64,000 nt of DNA from Pseudoxanthomonas kaohsiungensis (GTDB lineage Bacteria; Pseudomonadota; Gammaproteobacteria; Xanthomonadales; Xanthomonadaceae): assembly GCF_010211765.1 (NCBI RefSeq), contig NZ_PDWO01000011.1:1-64000 (forward strand), read 5' to 3'. The position numbers and the translations under genes were made by a program. The stretch's first letter is position 1. Each line of letters starts with the position of its first letter. The notes under the pieces were generated by a model, which was given only the letters and a program-made list of their open reading frames with translations, ran no database searches and had not been told where the DNA came from. Of the stretch, positions 8,798 to 21,804 are shown one piece after another.

Positions 8798-10519
8798 ATG
8801 TCCCTGCTCCGTCGTTCCCTGCTGTGCGCCGCCCTGCTGCTGCCGGCCGGCGCCTCCGCCGCCGACCGCATCACCGGCGAGCTGTTCGCCACCCGCTCGG
8901 AGGTGATCGCACCGCACGCGATGGCCGCCACCTCGCATCCGCTGGCCACCCAGGTGGCGCTGGACGTGATGAAGCAGGGCGGTTCTGCGGTGGACGCGGC
9001 GATCGCCGCCAACGCCGCGCTGGGGCTGATGGAGCCGACCGGCAATGGCATCGGCGGCGACCTGTTCGCGATCGTGTGGGATCCGAAGACGGAGAAGCTC
9101 TACGGCTACAACGGCTCCGGTCGCTCGCCGAAGTCGCTGACCCTGGCCGAGTTCAAGCGCCGCGGGCTCAGGGATATCCCGCCGACCGGCCCGCTGCCGG
9201 TATCGGTGCCCGGCACGGTGGACGGCTGGTTCGCGCTGCACGGCCGGTTCGGCCGCCGCGCCATGGCCGACAACCTGGCGCCGGCGATCCGCTACGCGCG
9301 CGAAGGCCATCCGGTGCACGAAGTGATCGCCTACTACTGGGATCGTTCGGTGCCGCGCCTTTCGCAGCATCCCGGCTTCAAGGAGCAGTTCACCATCGAT
9401 GGCCGCGCCCCGCGCAAGGGCGAACTGTGGAAGAACCCCAACCTGGCCGACACCCTGCAGAAGATCGCCGACGGCGGGCGCGACGCGTTCTACAAGGGCG
9501 ACATCGCCCGCACCATCGACGCCTACTTCCGCGCCAACGGCGGTTTCCTCGGCTACGAGGACCTGGCCGCGCACCAGGGCGAGTGGGTCGAGCCGGTGTC
9601 GACCAACTACCGCGGTTACGACGTGTGGGAGCTGCCGCCCAACAGCCAGGGCATCGCCGCGCTGCAGATGCTCAACGTGCTCGAAGGCTACGACTTCTCG
9701 AAGATCGGCTTCGGCTCGCCCGAGCACGTGCACCTGTTCGTGGAGGCGAAGAAGCTGGCCTTCGCCGACCGCGCGCGGTTCTACGCGGACCCGGCATTCC
9801 AGCCGGCGCCGGTGGCGAAGCTGGTGTCGAAGGAGTACGCCGCCCAGCGCCGCCAGCTCGTCTCGATGGACAAGGCCCTGCGCGAGGCCCAGCCGGGCAC
9901 CCCGAAGCAGCTGGAGGAAGGCGACACGATCTACCTGACCACCGCCGACGCGGACGGCATGATGGTCTCGCTGATCCAGTCCAACTACCGCGGCATGGGC
10001 AGCGGCATGGCGCCGCCGGGACTGGGCTTCATCCTGCAGGACCGCGGCGAGATGTTCGTGCTGGCCGGCTGCGACCGCGAGCCGGTCCATCCGAACTGCT
10101 ATGCCCCGGGCAAGCGCCCGTTCCAGACCATCATCCCGGCCTTTATCACCAAGGGCGGCAAGCCGTGGGTGAGCTTCGGCGTGATGGGCGGCGCGATGCA
10201 GCCGCAGGGCCACGTGCAGATCGTGATGAACCTGGTCGACTTCGGCATGAACCTGCAGGAAGCCGGAGACGCGCCGCGGATCCAGCACGAGGGCTCGACC
10301 GAACCGACCGGGCAGGGCACGGCGATGAGCGACGGCGGCGAGGTCAACCTCGAAACCGGATTCCCCTACGAGACCGTGCGCGAGCTGATGCGCAAGGGTC
10401 ATCGCATCATCTTCGCCGACGGTCCCTACGGCGGTTACCAGGCGATCCTGCGGGCGGACAACGGCGTCTACTTCGGCGCTTCGGAGAGCCGCAAGGACGG
10501 CCATGCCGCCGGCTACTGA
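8798..10519 (+). CDS. ggt: Gamma-glutamyltransferase family Ntn hydrolase
   Basis: 573-residue exported precursor with a signal peptide ending ASAAD near residue 22. The Ntn-hydrolase nucleophile is T377 in GDTIYLTTADADG, where the family self-cleaves into large and small subunits. The glycine-rich segment GMGSGMAPPGLG replaces the GSS of classical GGT, and the lid region after it is short. The substrate range may therefore differ from glutathione hydrolysis, as in other lid-less GGT relatives. Probably periplasmic. The gene is monocistronic in appearance. Confidence 0.85.
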   Translation: MSLLRRSLLCAALLLPAGASAADRITGELFATRSEVIAPHAMAATSHPLATQVALDVMKQGGSAVDAAIAANAALGLMEPTGNGIGGDLFAIVWDPKTEKLYGYNGSGRSPKSLTLAEFKRRGLRDIPPTGPLPVSVPGTVDGWFALHGRFGRRAMADNLAPAIRYAREGHPVHEVIAYYWDRSVPRLSQHPGFKEQFTIDGRAPRKGELWKNPNLADTLQKIADGGRDAFYKGDIARTIDAYFRANGGFLGYEDLAAHQGEWVEPVSTNYRGYDVWELPPNSQGIAALQMLNVLEGYDFSKIGFGSPEHVHLFVEAKKLAFADRARFYADPAFQPAPVAKLVSKEYAAQRRQLVSMDKALREAQPGTPKQLEEGDTIYLTTADADGMMVSLIQSNYRGMGSGMAPPGLGFILQDRGEMFVLAGCDREPVHPNCYAPGKRPFQTIIPAFITKGGKPWVSFGVMGGAMQPQGHVQIVMNLVDFGMNLQEAGDAPRIQHEGSTEPTGQGTAMSDGGEVNLETGFPYETVRELMRKGHRIIFADGPYGGYQAILRADNGVYFGASESRKDGHAAGY

Positions 10520-10705
10520 GCCTGTCCTCCGGACCACGCATCGCCGGGCCACGCGCCGTCGACACGATTCCCTTCCCGTCCATGGGCGCCGCGTGCGCGG
10601 AATAGGTGATATGCGCCGTTCGCATGCGTGTCGCGGGGGCGCCGCCAGCGTGTAAGGTGCGGCGCATCCGCGTGCGATCGCGGGCTGACTGGACGGGGAG
10701 TTCTT

Positions 10706-12124
10706 ATGCACGTGCCTGCCGGATGGGCGGGCGGCTTCGGCCGCATCGCGATGTGGGGTGTCCTCTCGCTGTCGGTTGTGCTGGCGGCGTGTTCGCGAAG
10801 GCCCGCGAACGAGGCCGATGGCGGCGCCAATGCCGCTGCCGGCTCCGCAGCCGCCACCCCGGCCGTGACGTCGCGGCAGTCCGGGTTCGTCAAGGTCGAG
10901 GGCACGCGCTTCGTGCTCGACGGCAAGCCCTACCGCTTCGCCGGCGCGAACTTCTGGTACGGCGCCTACCTGGGCGCGCCCGACGGCGTCGGCGACCGCG
11001 AGCGCCTGCGCGCCGAACTCGACCAGCTCAAGGCCGCAGGCATCGACAACCTGCGCGTGCTGGCCATGTCGGAGGCCAGCGGCTTCAAGCGCGGCGTGCG
11101 GCCGGCGATCATGTCCGCGCCCGGCCAGTACGACGAGGCGATGCTGCAGGGACTGGACTACCTGCTGGCGGAGATGGCCCGCCGCGACATGAAAGCCGTG
11201 CTCTACCTCAACAACTTCTGGCAGTGGTCCGGCGGCATGTCGCAGTACGTGGCCTGGGCCACCGGCGGCTCGGTGTCCGAGCACGACCCGGACCTGACCG
11301 GCGACTGGAACGGGTTCATGCAGAACTCGGCGCGCTTCTACGCGATCCCCGAGGCGCAGGCCTGGTATCGAGACGCGATCGCCACCGTGGTCGGCCGCAC
11401 CAACAGCATCACCGGCGTGGCCTACGTGGACGATCCCACGGTGATGTCCTGGCAGCTGGCCAACGAGCCGCGTCCGGGCAGCGATGCCGGCGGCAAGGCG
11501 AATGCCGACGGCTACGTGCGCTGGATCGACGAGACCGCCGGGTACATCCGTGGGCTGGCGCCGAAACAACTGGTCAGCACCGGCAGCGAGGGCGAGAAGG
11601 GCTCGGCGGGCGACATGGCGCTGTTCGTCCGCGCCCACGACACGCCGAACGTCGATTACCTGACCTTCCACCTGTGGCCGTCCAACTGGAGCTGGATCGA
11701 CCACAAGGACCCGGCGGCCAGGCTGGATTCCGGGCTGGCGACCTCGCTCGACTACATCGACCGGCACATCGAAGTGGCGGGGAAACTGGGCAAGCCCATC
11801 GTCCTGTCCGAATTCGGCCTCAACCGCGACCAGGGCGCCTACGACCCGGCCTCGGGCACGCAGGCGCGCGACCGCTTCTACCAGGCGATCTACGCGCGCC
11901 TGCTCGAGCGGATGCAGGCCGGCGACGCCATCGCCGGCTCCAACTTCTGGGCCTGGGGCGGCCGTGGCCGCACCACCAACGCCGACTGGATGTGGGCGCC
12001 GGGCGACCCGTTCACCGGCGATCCGCCGCAGGAGGCGCAGGGCCTGTTCTCGCTGTTCGACAGCGACGCCTCGACCCTGGGGATCGTGTCCGACCACGCG
12101 CGCGCGGTGCACGCGCTGCCCTGA
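10706..12124 (+). CDS. GH5-type beta-mannanase-like lipoprotein
   Basis: 472-residue exported glycoside hydrolase. The lipobox VLAAC puts the lipidated cysteine at about residue 29, followed by an Ala-rich linker to residue 60. The TIM-barrel has the clan GH-A pair: acid/base E254 in QLANEPRPG and nucleophile E369 in VLSEFG. The closest resemblance is to GH5 subfamily 7 mannan hydrolases (RFAGANFWYGAYLG, FHLWPSNWSWID). A GGGGAG ribosome site 5 bp before ATG 10706 fixes the start. The role in plant or fungal mannan degradation is inferred; subfamily and substrate are not certain. Confidence 0.8.
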   Translation: MHVPAGWAGGFGRIAMWGVLSLSVVLAACSRRPANEADGGANAAAGSAAATPAVTSRQSGFVKVEGTRFVLDGKPYRFAGANFWYGAYLGAPDGVGDRERLRAELDQLKAAGIDNLRVLAMSEASGFKRGVRPAIMSAPGQYDEAMLQGLDYLLAEMARRDMKAVLYLNNFWQWSGGMSQYVAWATGGSVSEHDPDLTGDWNGFMQNSARFYAIPEAQAWYRDAIATVVGRTNSITGVAYVDDPTVMSWQLANEPRPGSDAGGKANADGYVRWIDETAGYIRGLAPKQLVSTGSEGEKGSAGDMALFVRAHDTPNVDYLTFHLWPSNWSWIDHKDPAARLDSGLATSLDYIDRHIEVAGKLGKPIVLSEFGLNRDQGAYDPASGTQARDRFYQAIYARLLERMQAGDAIAGSNFWAWGGRGRTTNADWMWAPGDPFTGDPPQEAQGLFSLFDSDASTLGIVSDHARAVHALP

Positions 12125-12142
12125 GGCGCAGCTCGCTGCGCC
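12125..12142. terminator. Hairpin between convergent GH5 and BCCT genes
   Basis: GGCGCAG-CTCG-CTGCGCC, a 7-bp stem directly after the GH5 stop and just before the end of the convergent transporter gene. There is no T tract on either strand, so its use as a terminator is uncertain. Confidence 0.4.
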
Positions 12143-12149
12143 GGTGATG

Positions 12150-13736
12150 TCAGGGCGTGCCGGCCGGCGGGCCGCCGGTGTCGCCCGTGCCGACTGCCGC
12201 CTCGCCCCGACGTGGGCGACCGAGCAGCCAGTCCTCCAGCGCATGGCGCATGCGCTGGGCGCGCCGTTGCCGCACCTGCATCGTGTGGACCAGCACGCGC
12301 CGCAAGGCAAGGGCGACCAGCACCAGCAGCAGCGCGAACGGCAGCGCGGAGACCGTGACCAGGCCCTGCAGTGCCCCCAATCCACCCGCCAGCAGCAGGG
12401 TTCCGGCCACCAGGGCGATCGCCATGCCCCAGGCCAGGCGGCGCCGCATGGGCGGGTCTCCGGGCTGCTCGCTGGACATGCTGGCCAAGACCAGCACGGC
12501 CGAATCGGCCGAGGTGACGAAGAAGATCGCCACCAGCGCCAAGGCGATCGCCGACATCGTCGCCCCCAGCGGCAGGTACGAGAAGACCGCGAACAGGACG
12601 TTCTCGTAGCCCGACTCCAGCACCGGCCCCAGGTCGGCGCCCGAGAACAGCTGCAGCCAGAGCGCGGTGCCACCGAAGATCGAGAACCAGGCGAAGCCGA
12701 GCAGGCTGGGCGCGAGCACCGTGCCCACGACGAACTCCCGGATCGTGCGGCCGTAGGACACGCGCGCGATGAACGCGCCAACGAATGGCGCCCAGGAGAT
12801 CCACCAGGCCCAGTAGAAGATCGTCCAGTCCATCACCCAGTGGCCGCCGGAGAAGGGCGACAGGCGCAGGCTCATGCGCACCAGGTCGTCCAGGTAGCTG
12901 CCCAGGCTGGTGGTGAACACGTCGAACAGGAACGCGGTCGGTCCCAGCACCAGCACCATCGCCATCAGCAGGGCGGCCAGCACCAGGTTGGCGCTGGACA
13001 GCCACTTGATGCCGCGATCCACGCCGCTCAGGCTCGAGGCCATGTACAGCACGAAGGCGACGGCGATCACCGTCAGCTGCACCGGGAGGCTGTCGGGCGT
13101 GCCGAACAGCCGGCCCAGGCCGGCGACGATCTGCAGGGTCCCGAATCCCAGCGTGGTGGCCACGCCTATCGCGGTGGCCACGACCGCGGCCGTGTCGACC
13201 AGCCTGCCGGCGAACCCGCGATGGTGGCGCCCCAGCAGCGGTTGCAGCAAGTCGCTGACCTGGCCGCGGCCGCGCCGGTTGTACTGGAACCAGGCCATCG
13301 CCAGCCCCACCAGGCCGTACACGGCCCAGGGATGCAGGCCCCAATGGAAGAACGCGTAGCGCATCGCCGCCCGCGCCGCCGGCACGCTGCCCGGTTCCAG
13401 TCCCTCGGGCGGCTTGAAGAAATGGGACACCGGCTCGGCCGCGCCCCAGAACACCAGGCCGATGCCCATGCCCGCGGCGAACAGCATCGCCAGCCAGCTG
13501 GCGCCGGAGAAGGCCGGTTCGGCGTCATCGCCGCCGATGCGCAGGTCCCCCAGCCGGCCGAAGGCCAGGTAGAGCATGAACACCAGGGTGAAGAACACGA
13601 CGACCAGGTACATCCAGCCGGTGTATTGCAGGGTCGCGGCGAGCAGGCCGCGCACGACCGCCTCGAAACGGTCCGGCGCCAGCCCGGCAGCGGCGACCAG
13701 CAGGGCGACCAGCAGGAAGGAGATGCGGAAAACCAT
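12150..13736 (-). CDS. BCCT family betaine/choline-type transporter
   Basis: 528-residue inner-membrane transporter with about twelve hydrophobic segments. The BCCT signature is clear: GAAEPVSHF near residue 100 and the tryptophan-rich WTIFYWAWWISWAPFVGAFIARVSYGRTIREF in the second half. Members import glycine betaine, choline, carnitine or related compatible solutes driven by Na+ or H+. Substrate cannot be assigned. Transcribed divergently from thiC and convergent with the GH5 gene. Confidence 0.92.
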   Translation of the reverse strand: MVFRISFLLVALLVAAAGLAPDRFEAVVRGLLAATLQYTGWMYLVVVFFTLVFMLYLAFGRLGDLRIGGDDAEPAFSGASWLAMLFAAGMGIGLVFWGAAEPVSHFFKPPEGLEPGSVPAARAAMRYAFFHWGLHPWAVYGLVGLAMAWFQYNRRGRGQVSDLLQPLLGRHHRGFAGRLVDTAAVVATAIGVATTLGFGTLQIVAGLGRLFGTPDSLPVQLTVIAVAFVLYMASSLSGVDRGIKWLSSANLVLAALLMAMVLVLGPTAFLFDVFTTSLGSYLDDLVRMSLRLSPFSGGHWVMDWTIFYWAWWISWAPFVGAFIARVSYGRTIREFVVGTVLAPSLLGFAWFSIFGGTALWLQLFSGADLGPVLESGYENVLFAVFSYLPLGATMSAIALALVAIFFVTSADSAVLVLASMSSEQPGDPPMRRRLAWGMAIALVAGTLLLAGGLGALQGLVTVSALPFALLLVLVALALRRVLVHTMQVRQRRAQRMRHALEDWLLGRPRRGEAAVGTGDTGGPPAGTP

Positions 13737-13822
13737 GCCGCCCCCGGGTCCGGTGGGGTGGCGAGTCTAGCAAAGCCCGCCTGCGCACCGTCCGTGGCGG
13801 CCGTGCCCCGCGCTCCGGCGTG

Positions 13823-13831
13823 TGGTCTAAT
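13823..13831 (+). promoter_or_regulatory. Extended -10 element of thiC
   Basis: TGGTCTAAT, an extended -10 hexamer (TGnTCTAAT). It would place transcription start at about 13838, the first base of the riboswitch. The -35 region is poor, as expected of extended -10 promoters. Confidence 0.5.
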
Positions 13832-13838
13832 CGTCGCC

Positions 13839-15910
<2,072 letters not shown>

Positions 15911-15973
15911 CCTGCCGGCCGCGGCGGCGATGCGCTATCGTCGCCGCTGTCCCGGAACCGGCAAGGAATGGCA

Positions 15974-16138
15974 ATGAGCGCAGGCACCAGCGTGGTCAGG
16001 GCGGGGATCGGCTTCGGCACCGCCCTGGCGATCACCCTTTCGTGGACGGCCAACAAGTCGCTGCTGTGGGTGATCATCCACGGCATCCTGGGCTGGATCT
16101 ACGTCGTCTACTACGCGCTGTTCAAGCATTTCGGCTGA
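15974..16138 (+). CDS. Small membrane protein, 54 residues, unknown function
   Basis: Too short to stand out, but it has AAGGA six bases before the ATG at 15974; an in-frame ATG six bases upstream sits too close to that site. Two hydrophobic stretches are visible, around GIGFGTALAITLSW and LLWVIIHGILGWIYVVYYALF, separated by a short polar TANKS turn. This suggests a helical hairpin in the inner membrane. The stop is 3 bp before the next start, so it is co-transcribed and probably translationally coupled to the ion-channel-like protein. No function is recognised. Confidence 0.65.
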   Translation: MSAGTSVVRAGIGFGTALAITLSWTANKSLLWVIIHGILGWIYVVYYALFKHFG

Positions 16139-16141
16139 ACG

Positions 16142-16822
16142 ATGGCCGCGTTCGCGCCGCTGCGCTGGGTGGTCCGGATCCGCCGCCATCCGTCGGCATT
16201 GCTGCTGGCCGTGCAGCTGCTGGGGGTGATGCTGTACCCGGTGATGGAACAGGCCGCCGCCGGGCGCGCGCTGTTCGGCGCGTTCGGCATCGTCGTGCTG
16301 CTGCTGGCGGTCTGGGTGGTCAAGCGCAGCCCGGCCCTGGGCTGGGTCGCCTGGTGCCTGGCGCTGCCGGCGGTGCTGCTGTCTATCGCCGCGGCGCTGC
16401 TCGGCAAGCCGGTCCTGACCGCGATGTCGCAGGCGCTGGAAAGCCTGCTGTACTTCTACGCGGCCGGCAGCCTGACCGCGTACATGCTCGAGGACCACGA
16501 GGTCACGCGCGACGAACTGTATGCGTGCGGTGCCACCTTCACGCTGCTGGCCTGGGCGTTCGCGTTCGCTTTCTCGGTCTGCCAGATCGTCAATCCGGGC
16601 AGCTTCGCTGCGACCTCCGAATTGCCCCAGCGCACCTGGATGGAGCTGCTCTACCTGAGCTTCAGCCTGCTCTCCGGCGTGGGCCTGAGCGACGTCGTGC
16701 CGGTGCTGCCGCAGGCGCGCGCGCTGGCGATGCTGGCCCAGTTCGCCGGCGTGATGTACATCGCGCTGGTGGTGTCGCGCCTGATCGGCTTGAGCGTGGT
16801 CAGGCGCGGCCGCGGCGCGTGA
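16142..16822 (+). CDS. Ion-channel-fold membrane protein with altered filter
   Basis: 226 residues with about six hydrophobic segments. The C-terminal third resembles a two-helix pore domain: a helix, a re-entrant loop LYLSFSLLSGVGLSDVVPV, then a final helix AMLAQFAGVMYIALVVSRLIGL. The selectivity-filter position reads SGVGLSD rather than TVGYGD, so potassium selectivity is doubtful. Couples to the 54-residue gene upstream (3-bp gap). It may be an ion-channel-family protein of unknown conductance. The fold assignment is moderate; the function is unknown. Confidence 0.6.
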   Translation: MAAFAPLRWVVRIRRHPSALLLAVQLLGVMLYPVMEQAAAGRALFGAFGIVVLLLAVWVVKRSPALGWVAWCLALPAVLLSIAAALLGKPVLTAMSQALESLLYFYAAGSLTAYMLEDHEVTRDELYACGATFTLLAWAFAFAFSVCQIVNPGSFAATSELPQRTWMELLYLSFSLLSGVGLSDVVPVLPQARALAMLAQFAGVMYIALVVSRLIGLSVVRRGRGA

Positions 16823-16905
16823 GCTGATTGCGGGGACGAGTGACCCGGCGTTCGCGGCGCGCGCGGAGACGTTGCTCCGCCGCTGACGCGGCGGCGCCGG
16901 TTCAT

Positions 16906-18012
16906 TCACGCCGCCAGCGGGGTGGCGTTGAGCGCTTCGGCGTAGCCGCGCCAGTCGCCCAGGCGCGACACGACGCCGGTGCGGGTCAGGTAGGCCTCGT
17001 CGGGCTCTTCGCGGGCGGCCAGGGCCATGGCGGTGTGGACCGCACCGGTGACCCAGAAGCTGCGCGTGCTCGAGCGCGACGGCGAGCGATGGAACGCGAC
17101 CGCTTCGATGATCGGCATCGGCAGGCCCCACAGGCCCAGCAGGTAGGCGCCGGCCTCGGCATGGCCCGGGCGCGCATCGCCCTCGACCGCCGCCTCGCGC
17201 TCGTCGCGAACACCCGGAAGCAGCAGGCCGATGTCGGCCAGCAGCGCGGCGGTGGCGCCGAGTTCGGCGCTGGATTCGGGGAGCATGCGCTTGGCCAGGC
17301 GCGAGGCCAGCAGGGCGCGCTGCTGCAGCGCCGCGCGGTCCACGCCGGATGCCCCGGGCAGCGAGAACACCTCGCTGGCCAGGACCAGGTCGCGCAGCGT
17401 GGAGATGCCCAGGCGGGTCACCGCCGCGCGCAGGTCGGCGATGGTGCGGCCGTTGGAGAAATAGGCCGAATTGCACAGCTGCAGCACCTTCGCCGCGATC
17501 GCCGGGTCGCCGGCCACCAGGCGGGCGATGTCCGAGGCACTGGTGTCCTCGTCGGTCTCCAGCGCGTTCATCAGGCGCAGGTAGAGCTGCGGCGGCGAGG
17601 GCAGCTGCTCGACCCGGCCGATCCGTTCGCGCAGGACCGGGTTGTCGAGCAGTTCGCGCAGTTCCTCGAGGCTGCCGATCGCCTCCAGCAGCACTTCCGG
17701 CGCCAGCGGCGCAGGCAGGAAGCGGTGGGCCAGGCCGATGATCCGCGCCGGCGGGTTCTGGTCGCCGTCGATCACCGCCACGCGCGAGGCTTCCGCGCGC
17801 AGGGTGCGCACCTGGCCCAGCAGGGTGGCCGGCGGCATGTCGGGAAGGGTGGGTGCGACCAGGATCACGTCCAGTGGCTGGGCGGCGACGCGCGCCATCG
17901 CACCGCCGGCGTCTTCGCAACGCTCCACTTCCCAGTCCTGGCCCAGCTCGGCCACCAGCTCGACCAGGGTGGCCGGAAACACGGCTTCATCGCCGACAAA
18001 CAGAATGCGCAC
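16906..18012 (-). CDS. HDOD domain protein with degenerate receiver domain
   Basis: 368 residues. The first about 120 form a CheY-like fold (MRILFVGDEAVF ... VILVAPTLPDMPPATLL ... VIDGD). The phosphoacceptor aspartate expected at the end of strand 3 is replaced (VAPTLPDMP), so it is probably not phosphorylated in the normal way. Residues about 130-330 are an HDOD domain (LPSPPQLYLRLMNALE, IARLVAGDPAIAAKVLQLCNSAYF), an HD-like fold without the catalytic HD residues that serves signalling. HDOD proteins of xanthomonads take part in diffusible-signal and motility regulation; a role here is not evident. Monocistronic. Confidence 0.8.
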   Translation of the reverse strand: MRILFVGDEAVFPATLVELVAELGQDWEVERCEDAGGAMARVAAQPLDVILVAPTLPDMPPATLLGQVRTLRAEASRVAVIDGDQNPPARIIGLAHRFLPAPLAPEVLLEAIGSLEELRELLDNPVLRERIGRVEQLPSPPQLYLRLMNALETDEDTSASDIARLVAGDPAIAAKVLQLCNSAYFSNGRTIADLRAAVTRLGISTLRDLVLASEVFSLPGASGVDRAALQQRALLASRLAKRMLPESSAELGATAALLADIGLLLPGVRDEREAAVEGDARPGHAEAGAYLLGLWGLPMPIIEAVAFHRSPSRSSTRSFWVTGAVHTAMALAAREEPDEAYLTRTGVVSRLGDWRGYAEALNATPLAA

Positions 18013-18200
18013 GAAAAACCTCCCATGGGGCGACGCGGGAACAGGCGGAGGGCCGGCCTGGGCCGGATGTCCGTAGCCGGTATCGGTCGGAGGGGAGGGA
18101 AAGTTGAGCTGGTGGCGCCGGGTGGCGCCGCGAAGATGCGGAACTGTGCGTCAGTTCCCGTTTGCTGCCGCGGCAGGCCGATCGCCGGCGGCCGGTGCCG

Positions 18201-18260
18201 GCCTTGCCGGGGTCCGGTGGACCGGCAAGGCCCCGGCGCCGACCGCAGCCGGCGCCGGGG
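18201..18260. terminator. Two tandem GC hairpins downstream of ppa
   Basis: GCCTTGCCGG (18201-18210) pairs with CCGGCAAGGC (18222-18231), and CCCCGGCGCC (18231-18240) pairs with GGCGCCGGGG (18251-18260). They lie just beyond the minus-strand ppa stop and upstream of the HDOD gene. No T tract is present. Likely 3'-end protective or Rho-dependent structures. Confidence 0.4.
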
Positions 18261-18268
18261 CGCGGCGG

Positions 18269-18802
18269 TCAGGCCTTGTCGGCCGCGCGCTTCATCGCGT
18301 CGACCAGGATCTGCTTGGCTTCGGCGGCGTCCCCCCAGCCGTCGAGCTTGACCCACTTGCCCTTTTCCAGGTCCTTGTAGTGCTCGAAGAAGTGGCCGAT
18401 GCGCTCCAGCCAGTGCGGCGAGACCTGGCCGATGTCTTCCACGTGCGCGTAACCGGAGAACACCTTGGACACCGGCACGGCCAGGATCTTCTCGTCGCTG
18501 CCGGCCTCGTCGGTCATCTTCAGCACGCCGACCGGGCGGCAGCGCACCACCGAGCCGGGAATCAGCGGCAGCGGCAGCACCACCAGCACGTCGGCCGGGT
18601 CGCCGTCGCCGCACAGGGTGTCGGGCACGTAGCCGTAGTTGCACGGATAGCGCATCGGGGTGGAGAGGATGCGGTCGACGAAGATCGCGCCGCTTTCCTT
18701 GTCCACTTCGTACTTCACCGGCTCGGAGTCCTTGGGGATCTCGATGATGACGTTGATTTCCTCGGGCGGATTGCGCCCGGCGCTGACCTGGTCGAGGCCC
18801 AT
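18269..18802 (-). CDS. ppa: Inorganic pyrophosphatase, family I
   Basis: Soluble Mg-dependent enzyme (177 residues, same as E. coli) hydrolysing PPi to phosphate, which pulls biosynthetic reactions forward. The family signature DGDPADVLVV and the active-site segments EIPKDSEPVKYEVDKESG and YPCNYGYVPDT are intact. The ATG at 18802 gives the standard N-terminus; the in-frame extension to 18952 runs through an intergenic hairpin. Adjacent to hppA on the same strand. Confidence 0.96.
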   Translation of the reverse strand: MGLDQVSAGRNPPEEINVIIEIPKDSEPVKYEVDKESGAIFVDRILSTPMRYPCNYGYVPDTLCGDGDPADVLVVLPLPLIPGSVVRCRPVGVLKMTDEAGSDEKILAVPVSKVFSGYAHVEDIGQVSPHWLERIGHFFEHYKDLEKGKWVKLDGWGDAAEAKQILVDAMKRAADKA

Positions 18803-18910
18803 GTGCTGCTCCGTTGCGATGCTGGATGGGGGAAAAGGCGGCCATTTTACGCCTTCGGCTGCTGCGGCGCACAAAGCACGCAGGCCCCCGATCCGGGGCG
18901 CCACAAACGC

Positions 18911-18935
18911 GAAGCCCCGGCATGGCCGGGGCTTC
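18911..18935 (-). terminator. Terminator-like hairpin after hppA
   Basis: GAAGCCCCGG and CCGGGGCTTC form a 10-bp stem just past the hppA stop on the minus strand. It is followed by GCGTTTG, a weak T stretch. It separates hppA from ppa. Confidence 0.6.
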
Positions 18936-18956
18936 GGACCCAGCAGGAACAATCAC

Positions 18957-20984
<2,028 letters not shown>

Positions 20985-21150
20985 GAACCCCTCCCAAGGT
21001 TGATGGATGCCACCCAGTGGACGGGTGAACAGGAGGGCACGCCGGGCAAGTCGTGAAGCACTGGAGCGGACCCGAGCCGAGGCGCGTCACACCGTGTTCA
21101 ACATCCCTGGAGCAGCCCGAGTATGACCGCATGGCCGGCCGTAAGGCCAC

Positions 21151-21798
21151 ATGGCGTTCATGCGGACGGTGACAGGATCGACGCCTCTCCCCGCCGATCG
21201 AGCGCCGATGCCCGTCCACGCGCCCCACTCGCCACCCGAGCAGTCCCGGCCGCACCCGGCGTCGACGGACCCGCGTCCGGGCCAGGCCGAGATCTTCCGC
21301 CAGGCCTTCCTGCTCGCCGTGCTCGTGGCGGTCGCGGCCGTCGCCGCGCCGCTGCAGGCCCAGGCGCCGCAGCGCGAGCGCACCGGGACGCCGCAGGCTA
21401 CGGGGGCGCTGCACACGGTCCGCACCATCCCCGAGGCGTGCACCCGCCTGGAAGGCATGTACACGGGCGATCCGGCGCAGCCGTACCGGCTGCAGCCGGT
21501 GGAGACCGCGCCCGGATGCCGGCAGCGGGCGCGCTACGTGGACCCGGCCCAGGCCCGGCCGGACGCCGGTGCCGGCTGGGTGCTCGATGACCTGGTCCGC
21601 GTTCCGGATGCCGCCTGCCCGCAGCGGCAGGCGCTGGTGCGGGTGTGGCGCAAGCCCGTCGACCAGACCCTTCAGCTGGACGGACAGGGCCGGGTGCGGA
21701 TCTACCTGCAGGATGCGCAGAAGCAGGCAGCCGCCGGGCAGATGCGCGAGCTTCCGGAATATTCGGCGCAGCTGGAACTCGCGGGCCGCTGCGGCTGA
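21151..21798 (+). CDS. Hypothetical exported protein
   Basis: 215 residues as drawn, starting at an ATG that follows TAAGG; a second ATG at 21208 is equally possible. Around residues 48-70 is a strong hydrophobic helix ending in an AxA-like site (IFRQAFLLAVLVAVAAVAAPLQAQAP), so it is exported or anchored. The mature part carries four cysteines (ACTRL, PGCRQR, AACPQ, GRCG), possibly two disulfides. No family is recognised. It is convergent with the VOC gene, six bases apart. Confidence 0.5.
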   Translation: MAFMRTVTGSTPLPADRAPMPVHAPHSPPEQSRPHPASTDPRPGQAEIFRQAFLLAVLVAVAAVAAPLQAQAPQRERTGTPQATGALHTVRTIPEACTRLEGMYTGDPAQPYRLQPVETAPGCRQRARYVDPAQARPDAGAGWVLDDLVRVPDAACPQRQALVRVWRKPVDQTLQLDGQGRVRIYLQDAQKQAAAGQMRELPEYSAQLELAGRCG

Positions 21799-21804
21799 GC
21801 CGCG

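Noticed and set aside
8642-12781. A very long minus-strand open frame (over 1,300 codons) opposite ggt, the GH5 gene and BCCT
   Set aside because: It is antisense to three recognisable genes, has no coherent domain and is rich in His/Arg/Gln/Val, as expected from GC-rich shadow frames.
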